From assembly GCA_943788645.1 (NCBI GenBank), contig CALSRC010000005.1:62001-126000 (forward strand): a stretch of DNA of 64,000 bases, given 5' to 3'. This document shows, piece after piece, positions 1 through 8,730 of this stretch. Under the pieces are notes generated by a model. It was not told the DNA's origin and searched no databases. It saw only the letters and a program-made list of their open reading frames with translations. Numbering within the stretch: the first letter of the stretch is position 1; each line of letters begins with the position of its first letter. The DNA comes from UA16 sp002292325 (GTDB lineage Bacteria > Bacteroidota > Bacteroidia > Flavobacteriales_D > Sanyastnellaceae). The position numbers and the translations under genes were made by a program.

Positions 1-597
1 CTGCTTGTTATGGCGGGAGGCCAGGCCTGTGCTCAAGATCAGTACTTATCTTTTGGAACGGGTGGAACTCCAATGGCACTTGGGGGAGATTACCGCGCTC
101 TTGCATGGAATCCCGCTCAGATCACCTTTTCACCTTTGAATCAAGATGATTGGAAGTCCGCAGCTGGTGGTGTCGAATTTGGTGCGAGAGTAAGCTCTTC
201 CGCGCTCTCTCGTGCAGACATTTGGAACAGCATACTGAATAGAGGAAACGCTTCCATTGACCAATGGACAGGACAAGATTGGACCCAATATGTTGATCTT
301 TTGACCAATGAATCCATTGCGTTGAATGCAGATGTTCTCACGGCAGCCTCCTCCAGAAAATGGAATTCTTTCGCGGTAGCTTACTCCAACTCACAGCATA
401 TACAAGCGGAAGCCTACCTGGATGCTCTGCCTATCCAACTTTTGGTGCAAGGAGGAGCAGGAGAGTGGGCCAGTTTATTCGATTCTCTTCTCACAGATGG
501 TGGAACTGCCATAGAAAATACCGGCGAGTTCACGGCGGAACAGTTGCTTTCATTTCAGGGTGGAATAAATGTGAATGGCAGATCAACTCGTCGCTGA
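1..597 (+). CDS. DUF5723-like outer-membrane barrel protein, N-terminal part (frameshifted, 5' partial)
   Basis: The reading frame is open from the first base, and the residues before the first ATG (position 10) look like the end of a signal peptide closing at ACAQD. The true start is therefore probably left of the window. The mature part has the GTGGTPMALGGDYRALAWNPAQ pattern of Bacteroidota barrel proteins of the DUF5723/PorV-like kind, where a loaded small-residue stretch is followed by a WNPA motif. The frame stops at 597, while the same kind of barrel sequence resumes in another frame from about 575. I infer one gene broken by a frameshift near 575-600. The family assignment comes from pattern recognition only. 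No function beyond an outer-membrane location is claimed. Confidence 0.6.
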   Translation: MLVMAGGQACAQDQYLSFGTGGTPMALGGDYRALAWNPAQITFSPLNQDDWKSAAGGVEFGARVSSSALSRADIWNSILNRGNASIDQWTGQDWTQYVDLLTNESIALNADVLTAASSRKWNSFAVAYSNSQHIQAEAYLDALPIQLLVQGGAGEWASLFDSLLTDGGTAIENTGEFTAEQLLSFQGGINVNGRSTRR

Positions 598-1441
598 TTT
601 ACTCCAAGATTCGAGACTCGGTTTTTCATATCAACGGTGCCACACCTTAGGCATTTCCAAGTCCTGGAAAATCGGAAACATCATTTTACACACAGGTGTT
701 TCCGGTCAGCTGATCTTGGGCAATGGATATTTCAGTGTAAAAACGACGGATGGCAACCTCGATGCATTTGGAGCATTTTCCAATGGATTCAATTACACTG
801 CCCTAGCAAACATTCAAAACGGAATTCCCAACACCTTTGAAGAAGCTAGGAAATGGGGTCCTGTCGGGCAAGGATGGGGACTCAATGTCGGTGGAGTTTT
901 AGAGTTCCAAGACAGGTTTTGGATTTCGGCAGCTGTCAGTGACCTAGGTCGTGTGGAATGGAGAGGTGAGCGATACTCACTGGATAACGCTCTTACAAGC
1001 TGGAATACGCCGGTTGAAGACCCCACGAATATCGGAAATCTCATGCTCGGAGCGCTGAGCCCAAACACCTGGTTCAGCGAAGCTCAAACCGAAACTCGTA
1101 TCATTCCGAATGGAGTCGCCTTTCAAATAGGAGGGGGAGTGCACGTGAGTAAATTCCTCATGCTCGCAGGAGAAATGGCCTTTGATAATCCTGATCTCAT
1201 AGGAAATTCAGGAACTCGCTTTGGTGCTTCTGCTGTGCTTTCACCCATTCGATTTATTCGAGTCGATGTGGGAATAAGCAAATGGGGAAATGAAACATAT
1301 CGAATACCTGCCGGTTTTATGATCAAGTCAGGTAAAAAAGGTTTTGAATGCGGAATACAAGCAACAGACATCCAAGTCCTGTGGAGAGAAAGTCAACCGG
1401 AGATTGGCTTCAGAGCCATCGCCATGCGGTGGGTCTGGTAG
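575..1441 (+). CDS. DUF5723-like outer-membrane barrel protein, C-terminal part (after frameshift)
   Basis: This frame carries the remaining 270 or so residues of the barrel protein that starts at the left edge. It is made of alternating amphipathic strands rich in Gly and aromatic residues, and it ends in the aromatic pattern RAIAMRWVW, as expected for a final barrel strand. There is no signal peptide at the apparent ATG at 575 and no promoter-like box, so I treat it as the continuation of the upstream frame and not as an independent gene. Another frame covering 580-650 also gives strand-like sequence, so two compensating indels are possible. Downstream msrA begins within or just after this end. 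Confidence 0.6.
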   Translation: MADQLVADLLQDSRLGFSYQRCHTLGISKSWKIGNIILHTGVSGQLILGNGYFSVKTTDGNLDAFGAFSNGFNYTALANIQNGIPNTFEEARKWGPVGQGWGLNVGGVLEFQDRFWISAAVSDLGRVEWRGERYSLDNALTSWNTPVEDPTNIGNLMLGALSPNTWFSEAQTETRIIPNGVAFQIGGGVHVSKFLMLAGEMAFDNPDLIGNSGTRFGASAVLSPIRFIRVDVGISKWGNETYRIPAGFMIKSGKKGFECGIQATDIQVLWRESQPEIGFRAIAMRWVW

Positions 1442-1455
1442 CCTCCCGACTGCGC

Positions 1456-2070
1456 ATGGTCGTTGTGCTTATTCTGCATGCTGGATTTACGGCACATGCC
1501 CAATTCAATTTATCATCAATGGAGCACACAATGGACGACACCATGGAAGAAACCATTACTCTAGGAGCAGGATGTTTTTGGTGTGTAGAAGCTGTCTTTG
1601 AAAGCATACAAGGAGTCAACTCGGCGACATCGGGCTACATGGGAGGCCACATCAAGAATCCAGGTTACCGTGAAGTCTGCACGGGCAGAACGGGGCACGC
1701 TGAGGTCGTACAAGTAAAATATGATCCAGCGGAAGTCTCTCTTGAGGTACTATTGGATGTATTCTTCACCACCCACGATCCGACCACCCTCAACCGTCAA
1801 GGAGCGGATGTTGGGTCCCAGTACCGATCAGCGATATTTTGTCACACAGAAAGTCAAAACCAAATAGCCAATCGCGCTTTGGAAAAGAATCAATCATCCA
1901 TAGGTGCCCCCATTGTTACTGAAATATCGGCGGCAAGTGAATTTTATGTGGCTGAAGATTATCACCAGGCGTATTATGAACTTAACGGCGAAGCACCTTA
2001 TTGCCGCGCCGTAATCGTTCCTAAAATGCAAAAGTTTCAAAAGACGTTCAAAGCAATCCTCAAGCAATAA
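1456..2070 (+). CDS. msrA: Peptide-methionine (S)-S-oxide reductase MsrA, probably exported
   Basis: MsrA reduces methionine-S-sulfoxide in proteins. The GCFWC active-site motif is clear, with the nucleophilic Cys at about residue 40, followed by the family motifs GYMGG, YREVCTGRTGHAEVVQ and HDPTTLNRQGADVGSQYRS. The start at 1456 gives a short hydrophobic leader ending in AHA-Q, which suggests export to the periplasm. A longer frame reaches back to 1348 but would overlap the upstream gene by 94 bases. A shorter cytoplasmic start at 1519 is also possible. No second (MsrB) domain is present. The family call is firm and the start is moderately sure. Confidence 0.93.
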   Translation: MVVVLILHAGFTAHAQFNLSSMEHTMDDTMEETITLGAGCFWCVEAVFESIQGVNSATSGYMGGHIKNPGYREVCTGRTGHAEVVQVKYDPAEVSLEVLLDVFFTTHDPTTLNRQGADVGSQYRSAIFCHTESQNQIANRALEKNQSSIGAPIVTEISAASEFYVAEDYHQAYYELNGEAPYCRAVIVPKMQKFQKTFKAILKQ

Positions 2071-2088
2071 AAAACCAAGCTTAGTTCG

Positions 2089-2646
2089 CTATTCCGCTTC
2101 CGCTTCTTCGATTAATTGATCCAGCATTCGTTCAATCTCCGTGAGTTGCTTCGGTGTGATTTTCTCAGAAAGTTTTGCTTGCTTCTTCATATGTCGGTAC
2201 ATGGCACTCTTGCGAATTTCCATGGCCACATAAACGGTATATCCGATATCCTCTGACATCCTCTTTTCGGAGCCAATAATCCGCATATCTGCGAGCTGAG
2301 TACTTGTTATCTCTCGTGCAAGGGTCTCAAACCGTGTCATAGCCTCGTCTACAACTTGGCCGGATGTACTCTTTTGATAATCATCCGTGACGACCTCAAA
2401 ATAGCTTTGAACTTGCTGTGCCAATTGCTGACGGGCACGCATTTCCGCTTGACTTTGAGCCACGGCATCCATTTTACTTGAACCCTTTCCCGTGCCACGG
2501 TAGTATCGATTGTTGGATTCATACTTCGAACCTGAGAATGGTTCTTTGACCGTTTTACCCATTGGATTGCTGGCGCATGACAAAAACACGGCGCACATAA
2601 AGAACCCAAGAACACGAGAAAAAGCAAGAGAAGAATTAGACATCAT
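2089..2646 (-). CDS. Putative lipoprotein, LPP20-like
   Basis: A 185-residue protein with a lipoprotein signal peptide and lipobox FLSC-A, so the mature form is probably lipidated in the envelope. The mature part begins with a low-complexity SNPMGKTVKEPFSGSKYES segment. It continues with a charged, Gln/Ala-rich helical region (SQAEMRARQQLAQQVQSYFE) typical of LPP20-type lipoproteins, where a repeated 'A..A...A...L...V' helix follows a short strand. The C-terminus is a Glu-rich amphipathic helix. I chose the ATG at 2646, or 2643, because it places the lipobox about 25 residues in. The longer frame to 2712 would add an unlikely leader. Its function is not known to me. Confidence 0.72.
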   Translation of the reverse strand: MMSNSSLAFSRVLGFFMCAVFLSCASNPMGKTVKEPFSGSKYESNNRYYRGTGKGSSKMDAVAQSQAEMRARQQLAQQVQSYFEVVTDDYQKSTSGQVVDEAMTRFETLAREITSTQLADMRIIGSEKRMSEDIGYTVYVAMEIRKSAMYRHMKKQAKLSEKITPKQLTEIERMLDQLIEEAEAE

Positions 2647-2720
2647 TTTCAAAATTGATATATTGCTAAGATGCGAATGTCGTGCCAAACTTCGTGTTAA
2701 ATTTGTTCTCATCCTCGGCT

Positions 2721-3278
2721 ATGAAATGGATTCCTCAATCACTCCAATTAAAAATTGCAAAGCGCATGCTTCGCAGGGCGAATGGGCATGACCGAAAGAA
2801 GAAGGGGGTCAATCTCAAAAACGCATCACAGATCATCTTGGTTTACTCGGAAACGGATGAAGCCAAATTCAAGTTGGTCAAAGACATCGCGCTGTATCTC
2901 AAGAAAGAGTTTGACATTAAACGAGTGATGCGCTTCGCCTACATCGAAGCAGACGAAAAACTCATTCCTGCCTGGCACATGCGAAAACTTGAATCAGATT
3001 TTTTCTGCTCATCCGACTTGAATTGGTATAAAAAGCCTGTGAAAAATGTCCAGAGCATCATTCACGAACCTTACGACATCTTGATTCATTTGGATCCAGA
3101 TGAGCACATCGCACTTGACTTCTTGGTTGCAGAATCATGGGCAAAGATGAAGGTTGCTAACTATGCATCTGTTCGCGCGAATGATTTTGACATCTTGCTC
3201 CCCGCACAAAAAGGGGACACCTGGAAGCAACGAAATCATCGAATCATTGAATTTCTTTCCGACTCTCCACTTTCATGA
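2721..3278 (+). CDS. DUF6913-like protein
   Basis: A soluble protein of 185 residues resembling the DUF6913 family found in Bacteroidota, with motifs NWYKKP and PYDILIHLDPDEHIALDFLVAESWAKMKV. The ATG at 2721 is favoured: a TAAATTTG box lies 15 bases upstream (2698-2705), and the longer frame to 2682 overlaps a divergent lipoprotein gene's leader. Its stop codon overlaps the start of the DapA-like gene as ATGA, so the two are translationally coupled and probably act together. The role is unknown. The family name is from memory and is moderately sure. Confidence 0.72.
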   Translation: MKWIPQSLQLKIAKRMLRRANGHDRKKKGVNLKNASQIILVYSETDEAKFKLVKDIALYLKKEFDIKRVMRFAYIEADEKLIPAWHMRKLESDFFCSSDLNWYKKPVKNVQSIIHEPYDILIHLDPDEHIALDFLVAESWAKMKVANYASVRANDFDILLPAQKGDTWKQRNHRIIEFLSDSPLS

Positions 3279-4189
3279 ATAATTCGCCCATAATTTCAGG
3301 ACTGGCTGTCAATTTGGTTACTCCTTTTAATGCACAAGGCGAAATTGATTTTCCGGCCCTGGAGAAGTTAGTGCGTCGAATCCGCCATTCAGATGTTCAC
3401 TGCATATTCATCAATGCCAGTTCATCTGAGGCTTCCATGCTGGATCAAAATGAGCAAGACCGTGTCGTGGGATTCGTTTCAGAGATCAATGACAACGACA
3501 AAATGCTCGTAGGTGGAATTCCTGGGGGCTCCACTCGTTCATGCGTTCAACGTATCGCATCTTTTGATCAGCATGGATTGACGGCAATTTACTGCGATGA
3601 ACCGCTGCCCCAAGCATCCTCGCCTTCTGGATACATCGGTCATTTTAGATCCATTGCACAATCCGCACCACTTCCCATCATTTTCGAGCACAAAACGGGG
3701 CTTTTGGGCACCGGGGCGGAGGAAGCAATCCTTAACCTATCAAAGGAGCCGAACATCATAGGAATGGTCGAGTCAACTGGAGACGTTGCATTGCATGGAG
3801 CCATCATACGACGAAAACCTGAATCATTCTCCGTAATGAGTGGACGCGATGTAATGGCCCTTCCGCTTATGGCACTTGGCATAAATGGAGCCGTTTCAAC
3901 AATCGCCAATGCTTTTCCGATGGAGTGTGCTCGGATGATGGACCAAATGGTTTTTGGTAATTTCCAAGATGCACGAGAAACCCATCATTTACTCGCACCT
4001 CTGTTGCGCATTTTAGAAAGCGAAGGCTCACCTACAGGCATTAAGTCGTTGCTCAATCATTTTCAAATGATGGATCACTTGGTGCGATTGCCCAATACAC
4101 CTGTCTCGAACAAGATGCGAGGTGAACTTTATCGCGCACTTGCTGAATTACCACAAACGATGGTAACTCCGGCGCTCAATCCGGCGTAA
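3275..4189 (+). CDS. DapA-family (dihydrodipicolinate synthase-like) protein lacking catalytic Lys and Tyr
   Basis: The overall fold matches DHDPS, a TIM-barrel aldolase of the lysine and diaminopimelate pathway. Collinear motifs include VTPFN at the N-terminus, a Ser-rich ASSSEAS in place of GTTGES, the xSTGD segment, and GINGAVSTIANAFP in place of GGxGxISVxAN. Two hallmark residues are changed. The Schiff-base Lys of the GIKEATGD motif is Val165 in GMVESTGD, and the catalytic Tyr of YNVPxRTG is Phe137 in IIFEHKTG. The second Tyr of the PYYN motif is also gone. It is therefore unlikely to be the housekeeping DapA. It may be a divergent enzyme or a non-catalytic protein. Its start overlaps the upstream DUF6913 stop by 4 bases. 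Confidence 0.82.
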   Translation: MNNSPIISGLAVNLVTPFNAQGEIDFPALEKLVRRIRHSDVHCIFINASSSEASMLDQNEQDRVVGFVSEINDNDKMLVGGIPGGSTRSCVQRIASFDQHGLTAIYCDEPLPQASSPSGYIGHFRSIAQSAPLPIIFEHKTGLLGTGAEEAILNLSKEPNIIGMVESTGDVALHGAIIRRKPESFSVMSGRDVMALPLMALGINGAVSTIANAFPMECARMMDQMVFGNFQDARETHHLLAPLLRILESEGSPTGIKSLLNHFQMMDHLVRLPNTPVSNKMRGELYRALAELPQTMVTPALNPA

Positions 4190-4216
4190 AGCAAGTTCGC
4201 CTCCTGGCAGAACCAT

Positions 4217-5206
4217 TCAAATTTTATCGACTGAAGCCGAGAACCGCATAACCTCTTCAACACGCGCTTCAATCGATTTTGCATTCAGTCCATACTTCTC
4301 CATCAATTGGGCCGGTGTTCCACTTTCTCCAAAAGAATCTTCAACAGCAACCTGTGCCATTGGTGTCGGGTGATGAGCTGCCAATAGCAGAGCTACCATG
4401 GACCCTAATCCTCCCGTTCGTTGATGTTCCTCTGCAACAACCACGCATCCCGTTCGACGGGCTGACTCAAGTATGGTCGCTTCATCGAGCGGCTTAATCG
4501 TATGAACATTGATAACTTCTGCACGTGTTCCGCGTGCCTCCAAAGCTTGAGCGGCAAGCAAAGCTTCCCAAACAAGGTGACCTGTTGCAACAATTGTCAC
4601 ATCGTTGCCCTCCATTAACACTTGTGCTTTCCCGATTTCAAAAGGGGAATCAGCCTTTATGAATACGGGTACTTTCGGTCGACCGAAGCGCAAATAGACG
4701 GGGCCTTCCATTCCCGCAATGGCCTCTGTAGCCTGGCGCGTTTGTTCAAAGTCTGCAGTGCAAATCACCGTCATATGGGGAAGCATGGACATCATTCCAA
4801 TGTCCTCCAGTATTTGATGCGTTGCACCATCCTCACCAAGCGTCAACCCGGCATGTGAAGCACAAATTTTTACATTCTTTCCTGAATAAGCAATGGATTG
4901 CCGAATTTGATCGTAAACCCTGCCCGTCGAAAAATTAGCAAATGTTCCGGTAAAAGGGATTTTCCCACCGATTGTCATTCCTGCGGCAACACTCATCATG
5001 TTGGCCTCGGCGATACCGACTTGAAAAAATCGATCTGGATAGGCTTTTTTGAAAGCTCCCATTTTCAGGGAACCGGTTAGGTCGGCGCAAAGCGCGACCA
5101 CTTCAGGATTGGCCTGGCCAGCAAGCACCAAACCGGCTCCGAAACCACTTCGGGTGTCTTTGGATTCAGTAGGAGAGAGCGTTTGTATGTATCTTGAATT
5201 AACCAT
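4217..5206 (-). CDS. Transketolase, C-terminal subunit (split transketolase)
   Basis: This 329-residue protein corresponds to the pyrimidine-binding and C-terminal domains of transketolase or DXS-like enzymes. Visible motifs are the Glu-containing FQVGIAEANMMSVAAGM, TFANFSTGRVYDQIRQSIA, and the HAGLTLGEDGATHQ segment that lines the substrate channel, followed by the conserved C-terminal EEHQRTGGLGS. Together with the thiamine-diphosphate-binding half encoded at 6647-7489 it should form a heteromeric transketolase of the non-oxidative pentose phosphate pathway. Its ATG overlaps the stop of the vWA gene by 8 bases, so all three minus-strand genes look co-translated. Confidence 0.93.
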   Translation of the reverse strand: MVNSRYIQTLSPTESKDTRSGFGAGLVLAGQANPEVVALCADLTGSLKMGAFKKAYPDRFFQVGIAEANMMSVAAGMTIGGKIPFTGTFANFSTGRVYDQIRQSIAYSGKNVKICASHAGLTLGEDGATHQILEDIGMMSMLPHMTVICTADFEQTRQATEAIAGMEGPVYLRFGRPKVPVFIKADSPFEIGKAQVLMEGNDVTIVATGHLVWEALLAAQALEARGTRAEVINVHTIKPLDEATILESARRTGCVVVAEEHQRTGGLGSMVALLLAAHHPTPMAQVAVEDSFGESGTPAQLMEKYGLNAKSIEARVEEVMRFSASVDKI

Positions 5207-6638
5207 TGAGAGAAAGGTGAGTTGTAAAACCTGAACGGATGGAAATCGTTTTTTCGATCGAATATTCTATGGACTGTGATCCGCGTGACCGATAGACTAC
5301 GGAATAATCACCCGGTTGCAAGAGGTATCTGCCTGTGGGGTTTTGGTTGCCATTGCCCCATTGGTATACCACCAAACCCTCGTTATCCAAGATCGCACCA
5401 AATCCAGCAGCTGCAGCGTCCAATTGCAAATAACCAGGCTGTGGAATTATCACGGGCGACGTCCCCATTTCATTGACCACGACGTCTTCAACAAGAACAG
5501 GTGGATAGGTTGGAAAGAAGACATCGTATGTCCCCTTTAATAAGCGAACAGTTTGATTCAAGCCGACGGTTAAAATAGGAATTGGTTCGTTTGCCATGTA
5601 GAGCGCAATCGGCAGGTCGCCGTAGGGATTTCGATCTCCACGTGCAAATTGAGGGATTAAATCCCCCTGACCTGCATTTTCAAAGCGCACATGGTTGTGC
5701 TTCCGAGGCGTGAACCGAACGCCGTCACGTTTCATCGGTGGGACTGTGTGGATCAGGAGTGAATACGTTGGAACAGGATCCACAGGAATGGTATCAGCCT
5801 TGCCCTCGGAGTTCATCGTGTGGACGAACCGGTCCAAGAGCATCTTGGTGCCTTCGTCATACAAACTCACAGGAACGTTGCTCACAGTGGATTCTCCGCT
5901 GTCGTCAATCAAGTCAATTTGAAAGGAGGTATCCAGCATAGCTTGCTCAATGACGATGTCTAGCACAACTTTGAAGGTCTCCGGATCAGTCGCATCAAAG
6001 AAATTTCCAACGCATCTGAAGGTGTCCTTGTATTCATCCTCCAAGCCAATGCCGATAATGAAAGGCTTTACAATGATGCCTTGCTCTTGCAACATCATTG
6101 AAACCGCGCATGGATCTTCGTCACAGGCTTCAATTCCATCGGTAATCAACACAATCACTTTTCGTCCTGGCCCGTCTGGAAAATCTCCAGCTGTCTGTTC
6201 AAGCGAACGTGCGATGGGTGTCGTACCTCTTGCCTGTATGCGTTCAAGGGCTCTCTTAATGATCAGGTTATTGCCTTCCGTAATGGGAACAACCAGTTCC
6301 GTATCGTCGCAATCTTGTTCCCCTTGGACAAATTTGGTCTGATGTCCATAAACGCGTAATCCCAATTTGAGCCCTGGAATACCGTATAAACCTGAGAGTG
6401 ATTCCGACAACAACTGCGTAGCTACCTCTATTTTTCGTTTGCCACCCCAAAACGCATTCATGCTATTCGACGCATCGAAGACAAACAAAATATGCGTTTG
6501 CTCATCCGCCTCCATCTCTCCAACAGCTTCTTGCGACAAGCACACAGGCATCATAGCTAAAACAGCAATGAGGAGACAGGAAACCATCTTTAAAAGCGGA
6601 TTTCCTGACAACTGCGTCCAACCGGGGTTGACCTTCAT
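5199..6638 (-). CDS. Exported von Willebrand factor type A domain protein
   Basis: A protein of 479 residues with an N-terminal signal sequence (hydrophobic run ending near CLSQEA) and a vWA domain over roughly residues 45-235. The MIDAS motif is intact: DASNS, then a TTP turn, and ITDG later. The remaining half is beta-rich with repeated segments resembling carboxypeptidase-regulatory-like or Ig folds (YSLLIHTVPP, GTYDVFFPTYPP, GDYSVVYRS). It sits between the two transketolase halves, 8 bases after the first stop and overlapping the second start by 8 bases. It therefore belongs to that operon, although its envelope location suggests no direct enzymatic link. Partner unknown. Confidence 0.85.
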   Translation of the reverse strand: MKVNPGWTQLSGNPLLKMVSCLLIAVLAMMPVCLSQEAVGEMEADEQTHILFVFDASNSMNAFWGGKRKIEVATQLLSESLSGLYGIPGLKLGLRVYGHQTKFVQGEQDCDDTELVVPITEGNNLIIKRALERIQARGTTPIARSLEQTAGDFPDGPGRKVIVLITDGIEACDEDPCAVSMMLQEQGIIVKPFIIGIGLEDEYKDTFRCVGNFFDATDPETFKVVLDIVIEQAMLDTSFQIDLIDDSGESTVSNVPVSLYDEGTKMLLDRFVHTMNSEGKADTIPVDPVPTYSLLIHTVPPMKRDGVRFTPRKHNHVRFENAGQGDLIPQFARGDRNPYGDLPIALYMANEPIPILTVGLNQTVRLLKGTYDVFFPTYPPVLVEDVVVNEMGTSPVIIPQPGYLQLDAAAAGFGAILDNEGLVVYQWGNGNQNPTGRYLLQPGDYSVVYRSRGSQSIEYSIEKTISIRSGFTTHLSLNG

Positions 6639-6646
6639 GCTGAAGT

Positions 6647-7489
6647 TCAGTAATCCATTAAACCTGCTGTCAACTGAGACAACGCATTCTCTAACTGCTC
6701 GTCATTTGGGGCAATTCCATGCCACTCGTGGGTACCTTCCATGAAGTCGACTCCCTTGCCCATTTCAGTTTGCATCAAAATAACCGTAGGCCTGCCAGCA
6801 CCTCGGTTTGTTTTCGCTTCTGAAATTGCATCACGCAAAGCTTGAAAATCGTGACCGTCACACGACAGTACATTCCATCCAAAGGCTCGCCATTTACCTG
6901 CCAAATCACCCAAATTCATCACGTCATCTGTAGAACCGTCAATTTGTTGGCCGTTGCAATCGACGAAACTGATCAAATTATCTACACGGTGATGAGGCGC
7001 ATACATGGCAGCTTCCCAAATCTGGCCTTCCTGAAGTTCACCATCCCCATGCAGGGAAAACACCCATGTAGACTCTCCATTCAAGGTTTTCGTTTGTGCA
7101 GCTCCAATCGCCGCACTTAGCCCTTGGCCCAATGAGCCGGATGCAATTCGAATACCTGGCAAACCTTCCTCCGTAGCAGGGTGCCCTTGTAATCGAGTAT
7201 TTAACTTACGGAAAGTAGCAAGCTCTGAAACTGGAAAGTATCCTCGACGCGCTAGCACTGAATACCACACTGGACTGATGTGACCGTTGGATAGAAAAAA
7301 CAAATCCTCCCCTGTACCGTTCATATCAAAACCGTCTGGGTCTAAATGCATCACTTCGAAATACAGCAATGTCAGTAAATCAGCACAGCCAAGGCTTCCC
7401 CCTGGGTGTCCAGATGATGCTCCATGAACCATTCGGACAATGTCCCGCCGAACTTGTGTGGCGACTTGAGAGAGGGTAGGGTGTTCCAT
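6647..7489 (-). CDS. Transketolase, N-terminal (thiamine diphosphate-binding) subunit
   Basis: This 280-residue protein covers the N-terminal domain of transketolase: SSGHPGGSLGCADLLTLLYF, the LSNGHISPVWYSVLARRGYF segment, ASGSLGQGLSAAIGAA, and the thiamine-diphosphate and metal motif GDGELQEGQIWEA ending at CNGQQIDG. All the usual cofactor-binding residues appear to be present. It needs the C-terminal subunit encoded at 4217-5206. A TAATTTTG promoter-like box lies about 38 bases upstream of the start (7527-7534, minus strand), consistent with this being the first gene of the three-gene operon. Confidence 0.94.
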   Translation of the reverse strand: MEHPTLSQVATQVRRDIVRMVHGASSGHPGGSLGCADLLTLLYFEVMHLDPDGFDMNGTGEDLFFLSNGHISPVWYSVLARRGYFPVSELATFRKLNTRLQGHPATEEGLPGIRIASGSLGQGLSAAIGAAQTKTLNGESTWVFSLHGDGELQEGQIWEAAMYAPHHRVDNLISFVDCNGQQIDGSTDDVMNLGDLAGKWRAFGWNVLSCDGHDFQALRDAISEAKTNRGAGRPTVILMQTEMGKGVDFMEGTHEWHGIAPNDEQLENALSQLTAGLMDY

Positions 7490-7632
7490 TGGATTGAATA
7501 ACGCGGTATTGAGTCTAATTCGTGTTCAAAATTACCCCACTTCGCCGCATCACGTTCCGATTGTTGAGAAACTGTTAAAACCAATTGACCCCGCCATCGT
7601 ACCTTCGTCTTTCTAGAAATATTTCCACTGCC

Positions 7633-8730
7633 ATGGCACTTAAATGCGGAATTGTAGGGTTGCCGAACGTAGGTAAATCCACTTTATTCAACTGCCTTTC
7701 CAATGCGAAAGCACAGAGTGCAAACTTTCCTTTTTGCACAATTGAGCCCAATGTCGGGGTCATAACGGTTCCAGATCCAAGGCTGCAGAAATTGGCCGAA
7801 TTGGTGAAGCCTCAAAACGTCATTCCAACGACGGTAGAAATTGTCGACATCGCGGGATTGGTCAAAGGAGCAAGTAAAGGGGAAGGACTCGGCAACAAAT
7901 TCTTAGGAAACATACGAGAGACCGATGCCATATTGCATGTCCTCCGTTGCTTTGACGATGGAAATGTGGTCCACGTCGATGGCAGTGTTGACCCCATTCG
8001 TGATAAAGAAGTCATTGATATGGAACTTCAACTGAAAGACCTAGAAACGGTACAAGCTCGAGCGACCAAGATCAAAAAGGCGGCACAAACAGGAGACAAG
8101 GAAGCCGCTAAGTCCTATGGTTTTTATGAGCGAATCATCACCGCATTGGAATCAGGAAAATCAGCACGTTCTGTCGATTTAGATGACTCAGAAATCGCAA
8201 TCCTGAAAGAGCTTCAGTTGATCACAGCCAAGCCCGTTATGTATGTTTGTAACGTAGACGAAGCCTCTGTAATTTCAGGAAATCCCTATGTAGAACGCGT
8301 TCAAGAAATCGCAAGAGCGGAGGGAGCTTCATTGATGATCATCGGGGCGGCAATCGAAGCAGACATCGCTGAGTTGGATGACCCAGATGAAAGAAGTATG
8401 TTTCTCGAGGATTTAGGTTTAAAAGAAGCGGGGGTTGCTCAGTTGATTCGGAAGGCATACGAACTTCTTGATTTACAGACCTATTTTACGGCAGGTGAGA
8501 AGGAGGTGCGAGCATGGACTTATCGAAAAGGATTCAAAGCTCCTCAAGCCGCTGGTGTTATCCACACGGATTTCCAGAAGGGATTCATTCGGGCTGAAGT
8601 CATGGCATATGACGATTTTATTGCTTTTGGCTCTGAAGCGGCGGTGAAGGAAGCCGGAAAACTTGGCGTAGAGGGAAAGGAATACTTGGTTAAGGATGGA
8701 GACATCATGCATTTCCGATTCAATGTCTAA
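7633..8730 (+). CDS. ychF: Redox-regulated ATPase/GTPase YchF (Obg family)
   Basis: YchF/OLA1 is a universally conserved ribosome-associated P-loop NTPase. The protein starts MALKCGIVGLPNVGKST with the G1 motif immediately at the N-terminus. It carries VDIAGLVKGASKGEGLGNKFL as switch and G3, and VCNVDE as the unusual G4 that gives ATP preference. It ends with the TGS-like domain (FFTAGEKEVRAWT-type and GFIRAEV). At 365 residues the length is typical. The longer frame to 7585 is rejected because it would precede the family's conserved start. A TACCTTCG box at 7600-7607 is a plausible -7 promoter element. Confidence 0.97.
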   Translation: MALKCGIVGLPNVGKSTLFNCLSNAKAQSANFPFCTIEPNVGVITVPDPRLQKLAELVKPQNVIPTTVEIVDIAGLVKGASKGEGLGNKFLGNIRETDAILHVLRCFDDGNVVHVDGSVDPIRDKEVIDMELQLKDLETVQARATKIKKAAQTGDKEAAKSYGFYERIITALESGKSARSVDLDDSEIAILKELQLITAKPVMYVCNVDEASVISGNPYVERVQEIARAEGASLMIIGAAIEADIAELDDPDERSMFLEDLGLKEAGVAQLIRKAYELLDLQTYFTAGEKEVRAWTYRKGFKAPQAAGVIHTDFQKGFIRAEVMAYDDFIAFGSEAAVKEAGKLGVEGKEYLVKDGDIMHFRFNV

